Below, piece by piece: positions 10,074-20,314 of a stretch of 64,000 nt of DNA. Made by a program: the position numbers and the translations under genes. Under the pieces are notes generated by a model. The model was not told the origin of the DNA and searched no databases. It saw only the letters and a list, made by a program, of their open reading frames with translations. Where the stretch lies: the NCBI GenBank assembly GCA_037893245.1, contig JBAIAA010000008.1:2398001-2462000 (forward strand), read 5' to 3'. Position 1 is the first letter of the stretch. Each line of letters begins with the position of its first letter. This stretch comes from Crossaster papposus (lineage: Eukaryota; Echinodermata; Asteroidea; Velatida; Solasteridae).

Positions 10074-10740
10074 ATCACAAAAAGTACCCGTGGTATTCAG
10101 CCGTGATGAAATACGCCATGTAATGCGCCATCTGAAGCACCCTTTTTTGCTAATGGTACAGTTACTCTATGGCTCAGGCTTGCGGTTAATGGAAGTGTTG
10201 CGCCTTCGTATAAAAGATATTGATTTTCATCATGCCTGCCTGATTGTTAGAGATGGTAAAGGCCGCAAAGACCGGGTGACTGTCTTACCGGAAACATTAA
10301 TCAACCCCATTCGACAACAAATAACCATCACCCATCATATCTTTCAGCAAGACAAAATCGCCGGCTGCCACGAAGTATGGATGCCTGATGCCTTGGCACG
10401 AAAATACCCCTCAGAGGCTCGGAGCGTTCACTGGTATTATCTGTTCCCCTCAGAAAAAACAGCCATCGATCCTCGCTCACAAAAAGAGCGACGGCATCAC
10501 TATAGCGAATCAGCCCTTCACAAACAGGTAAAATACGCTGTTCGCCAAGCCGGTATTCTAAAGCATGCTTCTTGCCACACCTTTCGTCATAGTTTTGCCA
10601 CACATTTGTTGGAAGACGGCTACGATATTCGTACAGTGCAAGAGCTGCTGGGTCATAAAGACCTACGCACTACACAAATCTACACCCATGTATTAAACCG
10701 TGGTGGCAATGCCGTTAAAAGCCCTTTGCAGCGGTTATAA
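10074..10740 (+). pseudogene. Integron-type tyrosine recombinase, N-terminus lost
   Basis: The C-terminal catalytic domain of a tyrosine recombinase is complete. It shows Arg in [16 protein letters not shown], the [13 protein letters not shown] block (His, Arg), [15 protein letters not shown] (His) and the nucleophile Tyr about 18 residues before the end. Between them lies the insertion typical of integron integrases ([19 protein letters not shown], then [20 protein letters not shown]). The frame is open up to the ISAzo13 I2 right end at 10067, so the SAM-like N-terminal domain of ~100 residues is missing; GTG 10090 is not a true start. Integron integrases recombine attI and attC sites; no convincing attC array follows. 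A non-integron XerC-like enzyme is a less likely alternative. Confidence 0.78.
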
Positions 10741-10774
10741 AAAGAGATCAGGCACGCTACCGCCCAAGGCATCA

Positions 10775-10810
10775 CCTGCGTGATGTACAAACGGTTGTAC
10801 ATCATGCAGG
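10775..10810. repeat. 16-bp inverted repeat (hairpin) after the recombinase
   Basis: The arms CCTGCGTGATGTACAA and TTGTACATCATGCAGG pair over 16 positions with one G-U type mismatch around the loop ACGG. No T-run follows, so a rho-independent terminator is not clear. It lacks recognisable attC core sites. It could be a transcription stop or the remnant of a recombination site. Confidence 0.55.
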
Positions 10811-10951
10811 CAACGCATAAGCCTCTACAGCGCAACCATTTATTTATCGGTAAACGCTACCATAGACAGGGTGTGGTGAGAATGACAAATGCTGTGAATT
10901 CTATGTGCTATAAATCACTGAATAGTCTCTATACGGGGAGTGACTAATCCA

Positions 10952-11914
10952 ATGTCTCGCAAACCTTTTGCCTCATCAAACGACCTGACGCAACAACAGG
11001 AAACCTTGTCTGTGCTGGCAGAAGGTGTCTATGCCTTTACGGCAGAGGGCGACCCGAATATTGGTGCCATAGAGGCCGATGATTTTCGCATTGCCTTTGA
11101 AGCCCGTGCAACACTCAAAGCGGCTAACGACTGGTTAAGTGAGTTGCGCAAGCATACCGGCAAGCCGGTTAAGTATCTGGTGTTGTCACACTACCATGCT
11201 GTTAGAACCTTAGGTGCATCGGCCTTCTCAGCGGAATCGATTATCACCCATGAAAACACAAAGCGGTTGATTGATGAGCGAGGTCAAGAAGACTGGGAAA
11301 GCGAGTTCCGTCGTATGCCACGGTTATTTCGTGAGCCAGAGACGATACCGGGCTTAACGCAGCCAGACATTGTTTTTAATGACTGGCTGGAAATCCCACT
11401 GGGCAAAAACCGCGGAACTCTGGTACTTGAATATTGTGGCAGAGGCCACACGGCGGGTGATATCTGCGTCTGGTTACCACAACAGAAGATTCTTTTTTCC
11501 GGTGATTTAGTCGAAGCCGCAGCCGCCTTATATACCGGCGATGCCTTTCATGTTGACTGGTCTACCACAACGCTGGACAAGGTCAGCGCATACGGCGCAG
11601 AAACATTGGTCGGCGGAAGAGGGCCTGTCGTCAAAGGGCAGGCAGCCGTGAACAATGCCATTAAGTAAAGCCGGCACTTTTTAACCACAATGATAAAACA
11701 GGTAGGCACAGTGCATAAAAACAACGGTAGCGTAAAAGATGCGTTTGCCGCCGCTCATGAGTACTTGGTTGACCAGTACGGTGGCTGGCCCATCTTTTAG
11801 CATTGTCTGCCGTTTAATGTACAACGTTTGTGGGATGAGCTGGACGGCATCGACTGGCCACGCATCTGGACGGCAGAACGTGACCAACAGGTATGGGATG
11901 AATTACAACGTTAA
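10952..11914 (+). pseudogene. MBL-fold metallo-hydrolase with two in-frame stop codons
   Basis: The first 238 codons encode a metallo-beta-lactamase-fold enzyme with the metal-binding LSHYHAVRTLG, GRGHTAGD and FSGDLVE blocks and a late GGRGP. The frame stops at TAA (11666), continues in the same frame as a good family C-terminus (DAFAAAHEYLVDQYGGWPIF), meets TAG at 11798 where relatives have Glu before HCLPFNV, and ends normally at 11912-11914. The two nonsense codons with no frameshift indicate a decaying gene. A GTG at 10940 is an alternative start; the GGGGAG at 10935-10940 suits ATG 10952. Substrate unknown. Its end overlaps the convergent lipA stop by four bases. Confidence 0.82.
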
Positions 11915-12903
11915 GCTAAACCCACATTGTTCTTTTTCAGCACTTGCTCTGCACGGTAGCTGGAGCGGACAAAGGCACCAGAAACCACCTCAAGAAAGCC
12001 TTTATCCAGTCCCCACTGGCGGTATTTTTCAAACTCGTCAGGGGTGACATAGCGCTCAACCGCCAGATGATTGCGTGTAGGCTGCAGGTATTGACCAAAG
12101 GTGACAATATCCACACCGGCTTTGCGCAGGTCGTCCATGGTTTCGATAATTTCGTCTTCGGTTTCACCCAAGCCCAGCATCAGGCTGGTTTTAGTCAGTA
12201 CGTCAGGGCGGTGTTTTTTCGCGTAGGCTAATACATCGAGGGTTTGCTCATAGGTTGCGCGTGGGTCACGCACCGGGTGGGTTAACCGTCTTACGGTTTC
12301 AACGTTTTGTGCAAACACCACAATACCACTATCGACCACGGTTTCTACCGCATCCATAATGCCCAGAAAGTCCGGGGTCAACGCCTCAACGTCCGTATCG
12401 GGGTTCAGTTCTTTTACCCGTTTTACCACGGCCGCATAGTGACCCGCGCCGCCGTCGGGCAGGTCATCGCGGTTAACAGAGGTCAAAACAAGGTACTTCA
12501 GCCCCATGTGTTTCACGGTTTCTGCGGTGCCATCAGGCTCGTTTTCATCCAACCAGCCTTTCGGGTTACCGGTGTTTACCGCACAAAAGCGGCAGGCACG
12601 GGTACAAACACTACCCATCAGCATGATGGTGGCGGTACCAGAGCTCCAGCATTCGTTAATGTTGGGGCACATGGCCTCTTCGCACACGGTGCTTAACTTG
12701 TGCTTGTGAACAACCGCCTTCACCTCTTTATACTGGGTACCATACTGAGGTTTAATTCGCAGCCATTCAGGTTTTCTCTGGATTGGTGCGGTGCTTTTGT
12801 TACTGGCTTTAATGCCATTTTTAATGGCGGTAATGCCATTATCATTAACAAATTTAGCGCCACTCTCAATCTGAACAGCAGGAATAAGGTTTTCGTTACT
12901 CAT
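11911..12903 (-). CDS. lipA: Lipoyl synthase
   Basis: This radical SAM enzyme inserts two sulfurs into the protein-bound octanoyl group to make lipoate for 2-oxoacid dehydrogenases and the glycine cleavage system. Both Fe-S motifs are present: the auxiliary cluster [12 protein letters not shown] (Cys 74, 79, 85) and the radical [11 protein letters not shown] (Cys 100, 104, 107). The C-terminal RSSYR that ligates the auxiliary cluster is also there. At 330 residues it has the usual length. ATG 12903 is preferred over the GTG at 12909. It is downstream of lipB in the usual order, but a 261-bp MITE now lies between them. Confidence 0.97.
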   Translation of the reverse strand: MSNENLIPAVQIESGAKFVNDNGITAIKNGIKASNKSTAPIQRKPEWLRIKPQYGTQYKEVKAVVHKHKLSTVCEEAMCPNINECWSSGTATIMLMGSVCTRACRFCAVNTGNPKGWLDENEPDGTAETVKHMGLKYLVLTSVNRDDLPDGGAGHYAAVVKRVKELNPDTDVEALTPDFLGIMDAVETVVDSGIVVFAQNVETVRRLTHPVRDPRATYEQTLDVLAYAKKHRPDVLTKTSLMLGLGETEDEIIETMDDLRKAGVDIVTFGQYLQPTRNHLAVERYVTPDEFEKYRQWGLDKGFLEVVSGAFVRSSYRAEQVLKKNNVGLA

Positions 12904-12936
12904 GAGCACCAGCCATGCTAAAAGGTGTAAAGTTTA

Positions 12937-13197
12937 GGCTCTGTTGATATATGAATGCAAACTCGCAAAATCCAGAGCTGCTGTGGCTAGGCGTGGTTAC
13001 GCAGGAAGGCTAATGCCTTTCAAGTGAACGCAACGACGTCCACAGTAGCGCTGGGTTTTGCCCTTCAGGTGACATGAAAAGCCGCTTTGTGACGGCGTTA
13101 AGCAGGATTTGACGTAGATGGCTACGTTTGCACCTGCTTGCCTTGCCCAAAACCGCTTTTCATGTCACTGAGATTGCATTGATATATCAACAGAGCC
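12937..13197. mobile_element. TA-flanked MITE between lipB and lipA
   Basis: The 25-base ends match as inverted repeats with one difference: GGCTCTGTTGATATATGAATG at 12937 and the inverse of CATTGATATATCAACAGAGCC at the right end. TA lies on each side. Internal sequence has a second imperfect inverted pair (GTGACATGAAAAGC...GCTTTTCATGTCAC) and no coding frame. TA duplication is typical of IS630/Tc1-type elements. It fills most of the gap between lipB and lipA. Confidence 0.72.
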
Positions 13198-13282
13198 TAA
13201 TACCCGCGAGTATAACCGAACTTTGGTTTGGCGTCTGTTATGCATTCCCGCAGTGCTGTGGGGATGGGTCTACACGTGTCTG

Positions 13283-13933
13283 CTAACGCGGAAGATGGCT
13301 CTCAGCCTGTTCATAGGATGAATAACCCAACGCAGCCAGCAAACAATCCAGCATCGCCTTATTGGTATCGGCCAGGGTCGCGCCAGAGTAGAGAGAGGTC
13401 AGGGTTGTTACGGCCTGACCCGCATAACCACAAGGGTTAATGCGTTGAAAAGGCTCAAGCGACATATCTACATTCAGGCTTAACCCATGGTAAGAGCGAG
13501 CCTTTCTAAAGCGCAGGCCCAGTGCAGCCACCTTGGCATCATCCACATAGACACCTGGCGCATCGGGTTTGGCATACCCTTCAATACCGTGCTGTGCCAG
13601 CAGGCGAACCACACTGTTCTCAAGGGCAGAGACCAGCTCGCGCGGGCCACTGTCTCGTCGGCGCACATCGAGCAACACATAAAAGACCAGCTGCCCCGGG
13701 CCGTGGTAGGTCACCTGCCCACCCCGGTCGACCTTGACCACAGGAATATCACCAGCCGCCAGCACATGCTCAGGCTTGCCAGCCTGCCCCAGCGTAAACA
13801 CCGGGTCATGCTCTACTACCCACAGCTCATCCGGCGTATCGGCATCACGCTGATCCGTGAACGACTTCATGGCCTGCCAGACAGGCGCATAGGGCAGCCT
13901 GCCTAACTGACGGATACGCAGAGGTGCCGTCAT
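13283..13933 (-). CDS. lipB: Lipoyl(octanoyl) transferase
   Basis: LipB moves octanoate from acyl carrier protein to the lipoyl domains, the step before LipA. The signature [12 protein letters not shown] spans residues 70-81. The catalytic Lys 134 (DAKVAALG) and Cys 168 (NPCGYAG) are present. The 216 residues match the family length. The start ATG overlaps the ybeD stop by four bases, so the two are translated as an operon with dacA upstream. Confidence 0.97.
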   Translation of the reverse strand: MTAPLRIRQLGRLPYAPVWQAMKSFTDQRDADTPDELWVVEHDPVFTLGQAGKPEHVLAAGDIPVVKVDRGGQVTYHGPGQLVFYVLLDVRRRDSGPRELVSALENSVVRLLAQHGIEGYAKPDAPGVYVDDAKVAALGLRFRKARSYHGLSLNVDMSLEPFQRINPCGYAGQAVTTLTSLYSGATLADTNKAMLDCLLAALGYSSYEQAESHLPR

Positions 13934-14208
13934 AACACCATCTGCACCCGGCCACTGGCTTTTAGCTCTTTATGCAATGCATCAAGCTGCGGTGTGCCTG
14001 TCGCGGTAATCACCACATGCACCGACTGGTATTTGCCCGTGCGACTGTCTTTCACCTCAGCTTTTCCGTCAAAGTCAGGGGCGTGATTTTTGACCACACG
14101 TACCACAAAGTCTTTAAAGTCGGGCGCCGCCGCCCCCATAATCCGAATAGGATAATCACAGGGGAAGACAATTTTCGGCGCATCCGGGTTATTACTGCTC
14201 TCGGCCAT
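13930..14208 (-). CDS. ybeD: YbeD family (DUF493) protein
   Basis: This small protein of about 92 residues shows the DUF493 pattern: an early [11 protein letters not shown] strand, [14 protein letters not shown], and a terminal [17 protein letters not shown]. It has a ferredoxin-like fold resembling ACT domains in relatives, and its biochemical role is unsettled; its constant place between dacA and lipB suggests a link to lipoate or the cell envelope. ATG 14208, five bases after GAGAG, fits better than the TTG at 14226, which would overlap dacA. Confidence 0.93.
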   Translation of the reverse strand: MAESSNNPDAPKIVFPCDYPIRIMGAAAPDFKDFVVRVVKNHAPDFDGKAEVKDSRTGKYQSVHVVITATGTPQLDALHKELKASGRVQMVL

Positions 14209-14218
14209 GGCTCTCAAC

Positions 14219-15415
14219 TTATCCAATCAGGCTGGTAAAGAATAGCATGATACTATCCCACAGACGCTTGAAAAAACCACCCTTCTCAACGGCTTGTTGT
14301 GCCAGTAGAGGGACTTCTTTAACGACCTTGTCATCCAGCGTCACTTTCACAGTGCCCACTTGCTGATCCAAAGCAATAGGGGCTGACAGGTTCGGGTCGA
14401 CTTCCATGGTGGCTTTCAGGTTTTTACCGGTGCCACGGGGTACCGTCACTACCATATCTTTGTTGATGCCCAAGGTGATCTCATTCACATCACCCTTCCA
14501 GACTTTCACCGTTTTAAGGGCTTCACCGCCTTTTTTGATATCAACATTTTCAAAGAAACGGAAACCGTAGGTCAGCAATTTCTGTGCTTCAGCGGCACGC
14601 TGTGGTTCACTTTTCGCACCCAGCAATACGGCAATTAACCGGCGGTCATCACGTTTACCTGTGACGGCCAAATGGTAACCGGTGGCTTCAATATGACCGG
14701 TCTTTAAGCCATCAACACCGGGGTTTGTCCACAACAGGTTATTACGGTTTGCCTGACGCGCCAGTGGTTTTCCGGTGCGTTTATCAACACCGTATTGGTA
14801 ATACTTCTGGCTATACAGGTGGTAGTTTTCCGGGTAATCCTTCACGATATGAATGCCGAGCAACGCCAAATCGTAGGCGGTAGAGTAATGCTCTTTGGCA
14901 GGCCAGCCCGCCGCATTCATAAAGTGGGTATCTTTCATGCCCAGTTTTTTTGCGGTGCCATTCATCAGCTGGGCAAAGGCATCTTCACTGCCGGCAATGT
15001 GCTCGGCCATGGCCACACTGGCATCGTTACCCGAGACAATGATAATCCCTTTAAGCAACTCACCGACTGGCACCCTTTCGCCAACTTCCACAAACATGGT
15101 GGAGCCGCCCATGGACCAGGCTTTTTTACTGATCAGCACCTTGTCGTCCATTTTAATATTGCCAGCGGCCAGCTCAGCCTCAGCAATATAAGATGTCATC
15201 ATTTTCGTGACGCTGGCAGGGTGCATGGTTTCATGGGGGTTTTCAGAGGCCAGTACTTCGCCACTGTCGGCATCCATCAGTACATAGCGTTTAACCGCTA
15301 CTTTGGGAGGGGACGGAATCATAGCGGCTTCCGCCTGGGCTAAGCCTGAGCTTACGCAAAGCATCACTGCTATCAGCCCGGCAAACCGGCGTGCGGGTGA
15401 TAAGAATTTAGTCAT
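14219..15415 (-). CDS. dacA: D-alanyl-D-alanine carboxypeptidase (PBP5/6 type)
   Basis: The enzyme trims the terminal D-Ala from peptidoglycan pentapeptides in the periplasm. A signal peptide covers about residues 1-29 (LIAVMLCVSSGLAQAEA). The penicillin-binding motifs are SVTK (68-71), SGN (128-130) and KTG (238-240). A C-terminal beta-domain follows, and the protein ends with an amphipathic helix (FFKRLWDSIMLFFTSLIG) that anchors it to the inner membrane. The 398 residues are typical. It heads the dacA-ybeD-lipB set; the rlpA gene often found upstream is absent, and an IS630 remnant begins 195 bases away. Confidence 0.97.
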   Translation of the reverse strand: MTKFLSPARRFAGLIAVMLCVSSGLAQAEAAMIPSPPKVAVKRYVLMDADSGEVLASENPHETMHPASVTKMMTSYIAEAELAAGNIKMDDKVLISKKAWSMGGSTMFVEVGERVPVGELLKGIIIVSGNDASVAMAEHIAGSEDAFAQLMNGTAKKLGMKDTHFMNAAGWPAKEHYSTAYDLALLGIHIVKDYPENYHLYSQKYYQYGVDKRTGKPLARQANRNNLLWTNPGVDGLKTGHIEATGYHLAVTGKRDDRRLIAVLLGAKSEPQRAAEAQKLLTYGFRFFENVDIKKGGEALKTVKVWKGDVNEITLGINKDMVVTVPRGTGKNLKATMEVDPNLSAPIALDQQVGTVKVTLDDKVVKEVPLLAQQAVEKGGFFKRLWDSIMLFFTSLIG

Positions 15416-15609
15416 CCAGCTGTATTTCTCTCTAATTCAGTCACTGTGATTAGAAATAATAAGGTTTTATTGAGAGCGGCGCTATGTCGTTTGGACGGTA
15501 TGTCGCAAAAATTTACAATGTTGGTGGCCTGACGGCTAGTTATCCTTCGGAGTGGGGCTGAAATGGATGGCTCAGTAAAAACCTTCCTGGATCTCACTCT
15601 ATAGAACTA

Positions 15610-16909
15610 GTACTCCATCCGACACCATTTGATAACCACAGATAACCGATCGGTCAGCTGTTTGTGTAAATGGTCGACAATGGTTAGCCGTCCTGTTATT
15701 TTGTTATTTGAGTCAATTTTGAGTGGCAGGACAAAAAAATGGGTTATTTCACGCAAAGTGCCCCATTTCCCAATTTTTCATGGGAAAAAGTGCTGCTCTA
15801 ATAGCCTGGTTTATGTTCTATGGAGGCTCTCAATCTACTCTGTATTATCAAGCTCTGGCATCTTTGGATACAGTCTCTTAAGTTTTATCCGAGCGTCTTC
15901 AGTGGTAAAACGCCACTGTGTAGTCACTTTTCTTGCGTTGCGCTTCTCCTCCCAGGCTTTGACTTCTCTCCGGAGAATATCTTGGGTAGGGATACGCCGA
16001 TCCAGACATTGGCGACTCAGTATACTCAGCTCAATTTCGGCCATATCCAGCCAACTGCCATGCTTTGGGGTGTAATGAAACTCAAGCTTATCAATCATTC
16101 TGCGGGCTTCTTCTGGGGAAAAAGCTTTATAAAGTGATGCGGGAGAATGCGTGTTCAAGTTGTCTCCAACCAGTATAACTTTCTCTGCATCTTTGTGGCG
16201 AACATCGACCAGAAACTTGATTTGATGAGCCCAATCAATCGCTGATCCTACGATCAGTCACCTCAACATGCCGCCAACCTGTCAAGGGTTCAAACATCAT
16301 GAACAGATTGCTGACGCCATTACGTGCATACTCTGTGTCATAACGCTCCGGTTTTCCAGGCTCAACAGGCATTGGATTAACGACTTCTTTAACATGCTGC
16401 TTGCTACTTTCATCAAGGCAAACAAGCGGACGCCTTGGATCAAGAGGACGTTTATAGACTTCAAGAATATCCTCCATCGCACTCACAAAGTTGGCGCTTT
16501 CTTCCGCAGGTATACACCATTCCTTTTTTTGCCAGGGCTTAAGCTCATTTTTTTTAGCCCCTCATGTACTGTGCTTCTGGAAATCGATTCGACGTATCTG
16601 AGCTCAATCATGCGACCTGTCAGTAAGTTTAGCGTCCATCGGCTGGCTCCTTCCGGTGGTGGTGAGCAGGTAAGGGCAATAAGGTGAGCTTCGGCTTCGC
16701 CATCGAGTTTACGTACCCGACCGTGGCTGCTTAGTTTTCCATTGACAGCGACATCAAGCCCTTCTTCAACAAATCGTTGCCTGAGGCGAGTGATAGTAAG
16801 CGGCCTAACATGGAAAGCTTTGGCTACCTGATCATGCTGCAGTGGATCATGGTTTTCATCGATAGCCAGACGGATATTGGCTTTACGTTTTTTGTGTTGT
16901 GCAACTTTG
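15610..16909 (-). mobile_element. IS630-family insertion sequence J1, 5'-truncated
   Basis: The right terminus GTACTCCATCCG is at 15610 after TA. The element runs on the minus strand to about 16909, where an unclassified IS (GGCATGG...) cuts it. Compared with the intact copy at 58721-60164 it lacks about 25 N-terminal codons and the left end. The GGC at the junction fits both elements. Confidence 0.85.
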
Positions 16910-16914
16910 GGCAT
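15835..16914 (-). pseudogene. IS630 transposase of J1, truncated and with an extra frameshift
   Basis: Three frames together cover an IS630 transposase. An upstream HTH part (16914-16483; HDQVAKAFHVRPLTITRLRQRF) is followed, after the usual A8 shift site, by DDE parts at 16486-16235 (VCLDESSKQHVKEVV) and 16158-15835 (LEFHYTPKHGSWLDMAEIE). Relative to the intact copy, a small deletion near 16247 (AGGACAGCG reduced) breaks ORF B between TDR and WAHQIKF. The N-terminus is also missing, so this copy is dead. Confidence 0.8.
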
Positions 16915-18273
16915 GGTTCAAATCAAGTGAACACTTTCATGTCTATGGAGGCCATCAGTACAGCACATTTTCAGCAGGTTGATTATAATGCCAGGTTACT
17001 CAGCCTATCCTGTTATTTTGATCAACTTTAGAGCCTGTACATGCAAAGACGTTTATCCCCTGAATGCAATAAATCTATTGGCCTACAGGCTATTTTCGAA
17101 AATAACATATCTCATATTGCCAGGCTGCATCAGGTGTGCAGAAACACTGTCTACACGCAAAAACAACTCACTCAATCGGCAGTCAATGAAGCCTTCATGG
17201 ATCAAGATCCAGATGATCAGACTCTATTCCATCTACCGGTCACCAAAGCCTTCCTTCACCAAGTGGTACTGGGAATCTTATTGATCTGCAAGGGAAGTTA
17301 TCGCAGTGCGCAGATGTTCCTACATGACCTGTTTGACACGGATATGTGTATCGGAACCATTTTCAACATCCACAACCATGCTTGTCATAAAGCGTCTGAG
17401 ATTAACGCCTCCTACGATCTTGGCTCAATCAGACAGAGCGCCTCTGATGAAATATATCACCGTAATAAGCCTCATTTAGCAGTCGTTGATATCGAAAGCC
17501 GTTACTGTGCGAGCCTTACACGAGAAGATAGCCGTGACGCAGAAACCTGGGCTATTCACCTCCTGGTGTTTACAGAGCAAGGCTTTCATCCCAAGGTTAA
17601 TATCAGCGATCAAGCGCTCGGGCTGAGCAATGCATTCCAAGAGATACTGCCAGACACTGAGCATCGTTTTGACCACTTCCACCTGATCAAAGCAGGGAAG
17701 GAACTGGTCAGGTACCTAAAAAACAAAAGAGAATCAGCAATAACGGCCCATATTAAGCTGCTTGAAAAAATGGAACGAGCAAAGAAAAAAAGTAAGGGGC
17801 ACACTCTTTCAACGAAGCTCGCCCTGGTCAATAGAAATACGACACAGGCAGAGGCTATCTATCGTCATGTTTCCACACTGAATGTCTGGCTCCAGCATGA
17901 TATTTTACAGCTGCCAGGGCACAACCCCGTTGATAGAGAAAAGCTCTTTGATTTCGTACTGGAGGAGCTGTCTGCAGTGGCTGACACCTCTCCACGTATC
18001 ATGGCCTTTGTGATATCCCTGACTCACCAAAAGGACAACCTATTGGCCGCCAGTCATGTGTTGAATAGAGAGTTCCAACAGATTGCAGCCCGCTACGCTA
18101 TTGCTGCGCAAGACGTCTGGGATATATGCTATGTGACCCGATACGATATACAAGCACCGAGCTACCACAAAAAAGCCGACGTATTGGCATCACGGATGGG
18201 GCCGATCTTCGAGCCCATCGAAGATGAGGTGCTGAAGGTAATCGCCGAAACCCCTCGGTGCAGCTCAATGGTA

Positions 18274-19943
18274 CCTAAATCCTGCAAATAATATCGAAAT
18301 AAAAGTTGCAATCACCCGTGAATAAAGAGATTAAATGATGTTTTCGTTTCATAAAGCATCACTTTTTCAATGAGCAAAAAAAACAAGTCAAAAGCACGTT
18401 TGAAGCAGCGGAAGGTACATTTCACTCAAGCTAAAAAGCCGCTTACCAGTCAGGCTGGACTTATCCCTGTGTTTCGCTTCCTGAACCGGATGGGGCTGGC
18501 CGACCTACTGGACAAACGGATTAATATTCAACGAGGCTCTAATGCCACTTTCCAACTGTCAGATGTCATTCTGATGGTAACCACCGGCATTCTGGCAGGT
18601 GCCAAAAGTCTGATGAAAGTGTGCACGGTCTGGCAGGATAGCGTTCTCCGAGAATGCACCCGTTTTCAACGCATTCCTTGTGACAGTCAATTTGGACGCA
18701 TTTTAAAGCTGTTCCACTTTGCCAGCGTCGTTGAACTGGAAACCGCTGTCCACGAAATGAGGGAGAGTGTTTGGAAACAGGCACTGCGCTCAGGAACATC
18801 TACCGTTTATGCTTTTAAACAGGTCACCATTGACCTCGATTCTACGGTAAAAACCTGTTTTGGTTTTCAGGAAGGCGCAAAGAAAGGGTTTAACGAGAAA
18901 AAAAGAGGGGCGCTGTCGTACCACCCGCAGCTGGCCTTTTGCGCGGAAACCAAAGAAGTGCTGCAGGGTTGGTTACGAAGTGGTGATGCCTACACTGCTA
19001 ATGGCTCCATAGAGTTTATGAAACAGTTGCTGGTTACTCTGCCTTCCCACATGAAGATTTTTTTCAGGGCTGATAGTGGCTACTTTGGTGGACCATTACT
19101 GACCTATCTGGAGGATTTAGGACATCGTTATCTGGTTAAGGTCAAACTGAAGAATCTACACAAACTGTTAATCCCGCAAGACTGGCAACCTGTCGTGCAT
19201 CAGCCAGGGTGGGAGTGGTGCGAGTTTCAACACTGCTGTGGTGACTGGGACCGGGCTCGTTGCTTCGTGGCTGTCCGGCAAAGAAAGATCGGGAAGCCAG
19301 AAAACACCCAGTGCGAATTGTTAGACCCGAAGCCAGAGTACGACTACTTCTGCTACGTGACTACTGAGTCGTTGAGTCCATGGGAGATCCATAAAGCGTA
19401 TGGCAAGCGGGCTACCTGCGAAACCTGGATCGAAGAGTGCAAAAACCAGATGGCTCTCGGGCAGATCAAAACCGATCATTTCATGGCAAACAGTGCGCTT
19501 ATGCAATGTGCAATACTGGCCTACAATACAACACGTTGGATGGCACTGATGAGTGGGAATCGTCAGTTGATGAAGTGGGAGCCGGAAAGCATTCGCTGCT
19601 ATATGATACGGGTTGCCGGAAAACTGTTGACAGGTAACAGGCAGTTGACCGTTGCCAGTAACAAAGAGCATCTCTACCAAACGGAGTGGGATGCTTGGCT
19701 AGCAGTAGGTGACTGTTTGTAAATAGCGAACAATGGATGATTAGAAAAACATTCTGCTAATGCGGAAGGAGTTATCGCGCCCTGATATCAGGCATAGCAG
19801 TAAGATGAACCAAACACGACGGCTCATGTGATTAAAATCCACTGAAAAGGTAAATATTTGCTCGATAGTAGCATAATCAGAATCAGGATGGCTTGATCAG
19901 TTGCTGCGATTGACCTGTTCGGGTTTGGATTGCAGGATTTAGG
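18274..19943 (+). mobile_element. IS1380-family insertion sequence, copy E (1670 bp)
   Basis: Intact terminal repeats (CCTAAATCCTGCA and inverse) and duplication TGGTA at 18269-18273 and 19944-19948. It has jumped into the transposase gene of N1 between the codons for SSMV and ENFN. Confidence 0.92.
18370..19722 (+). CDS. IS1380-family transposase, copy E
   Basis: The 450-residue transposase has the same amino-acid sequence as copy D at 5738-7090, with catalytic blocks TIDLDSTV, FRADSGYF and ETWIEECKNQ intact. The gene is alone in its IS. Identity to copy D with only scattered base differences (for example in the flanking tail near 19793) shows recent spread. Confidence 0.93.
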   Translation: MSKKNKSKARLKQRKVHFTQAKKPLTSQAGLIPVFRFLNRMGLADLLDKRINIQRGSNATFQLSDVILMVTTGILAGAKSLMKVCTVWQDSVLRECTRFQRIPCDSQFGRILKLFHFASVVELETAVHEMRESVWKQALRSGTSTVYAFKQVTIDLDSTVKTCFGFQEGAKKGFNEKKRGALSYHPQLAFCAETKEVLQGWLRSGDAYTANGSIEFMKQLLVTLPSHMKIFFRADSGYFGGPLLTYLEDLGHRYLVKVKLKNLHKLLIPQDWQPVVHQPGWEWCEFQHCCGDWDRARCFVAVRQRKIGKPENTQCELLDPKPEYDYFCYVTTESLSPWEIHKAYGKRATCETWIEECKNQMALGQIKTDHFMANSALMQCAILAYNTTRWMALMSGNRQLMKWEPESIRCYMIRVAGKLLTGNRQLTVASNKEHLYQTEWDAWLAVGDCL

Positions 19944-20314
19944 TGGTAGAGAATTTCAACAGCAGACTCAGGCCCTATCTGGACTCCCGTAAACAAATTA
20001 CCTCTGAGAGCCTCAATCTAATCCGGTTCTATCTGACTCATCACGTGTTTCTCCGGAGTAAGCATGCGTACATGCAAGGAAAAACACCAGCCGAGGTGAT
20101 GACCGGCAATCCTCATCCCAATTGGCTGGAAATACTGGGGTTCCAGCGCTTCAGAAAAGCTGCATAAACTAACTCTCTTGTTGAGTCATTTCTATACCAG
20201 TCTCTGGTAGGGTTATGTTTGTTTGGTGTTCACTAAAAACAGCTGTTTTTGAACCATGCCGGATTTAGGTGGTATTATACTTTGTTTCGTTTAAAACAAT
20301 GGTGCGGACAAGGT

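Larger units (their letters stand above)
17041..20167 (+). pseudogene. Transposase of unclassified IS N1, interrupted by IS1380
   Basis: Codons 1-411 lie at 17041-18273 and the rest at 19949-20167 (VENFNSRLRPYLDSRK to FQRFRKAA). They are separated by IS1380 copy E with the duplication TGGTA. Joined, the frame equals the 483-residue transposase of N3. The present upstream piece ends in five foreign residues. No other defect was seen, so the break is recent. Confidence 0.82.
16910..20260 (+). mobile_element. Unclassified IS copy N1, split by IS1380 copy E
   Basis: The ends are GGCATGGTTCAAA (16910) and its inverse TTTGAACCATGCC (to 20260). Without IS1380 copy E and its duplication the element is 1676 bp, the same as N3 at 23741-25416. 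No target duplication is recognisable: J1 lies on the left, and on the right the bases GGATTTAGG look like a leftover IS1380 terminus. Confidence 0.82.

Noticed and set aside
10769..10815. attC recombination site after the integrase
   Set aside because: The hairpin lacks recognisable attC core sequences and stands alone with no cassette array.
11640..11914. Stop-codon reassignment or selenocysteine in the metallo-hydrolase and lipase
   Set aside because: All three stop codons occur in broken genes, while intact genes here end normally with each of them; decay is simpler.
12307..12696. Plus-strand frames opposite lipA
   Set aside because: They are antisense shadows of a strongly conserved gene.
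14795..15343. Plus-strand frame of 182 codons
   Set aside because: It is a shadow of dacA in another frame, with no family similarity and no ribosome site.
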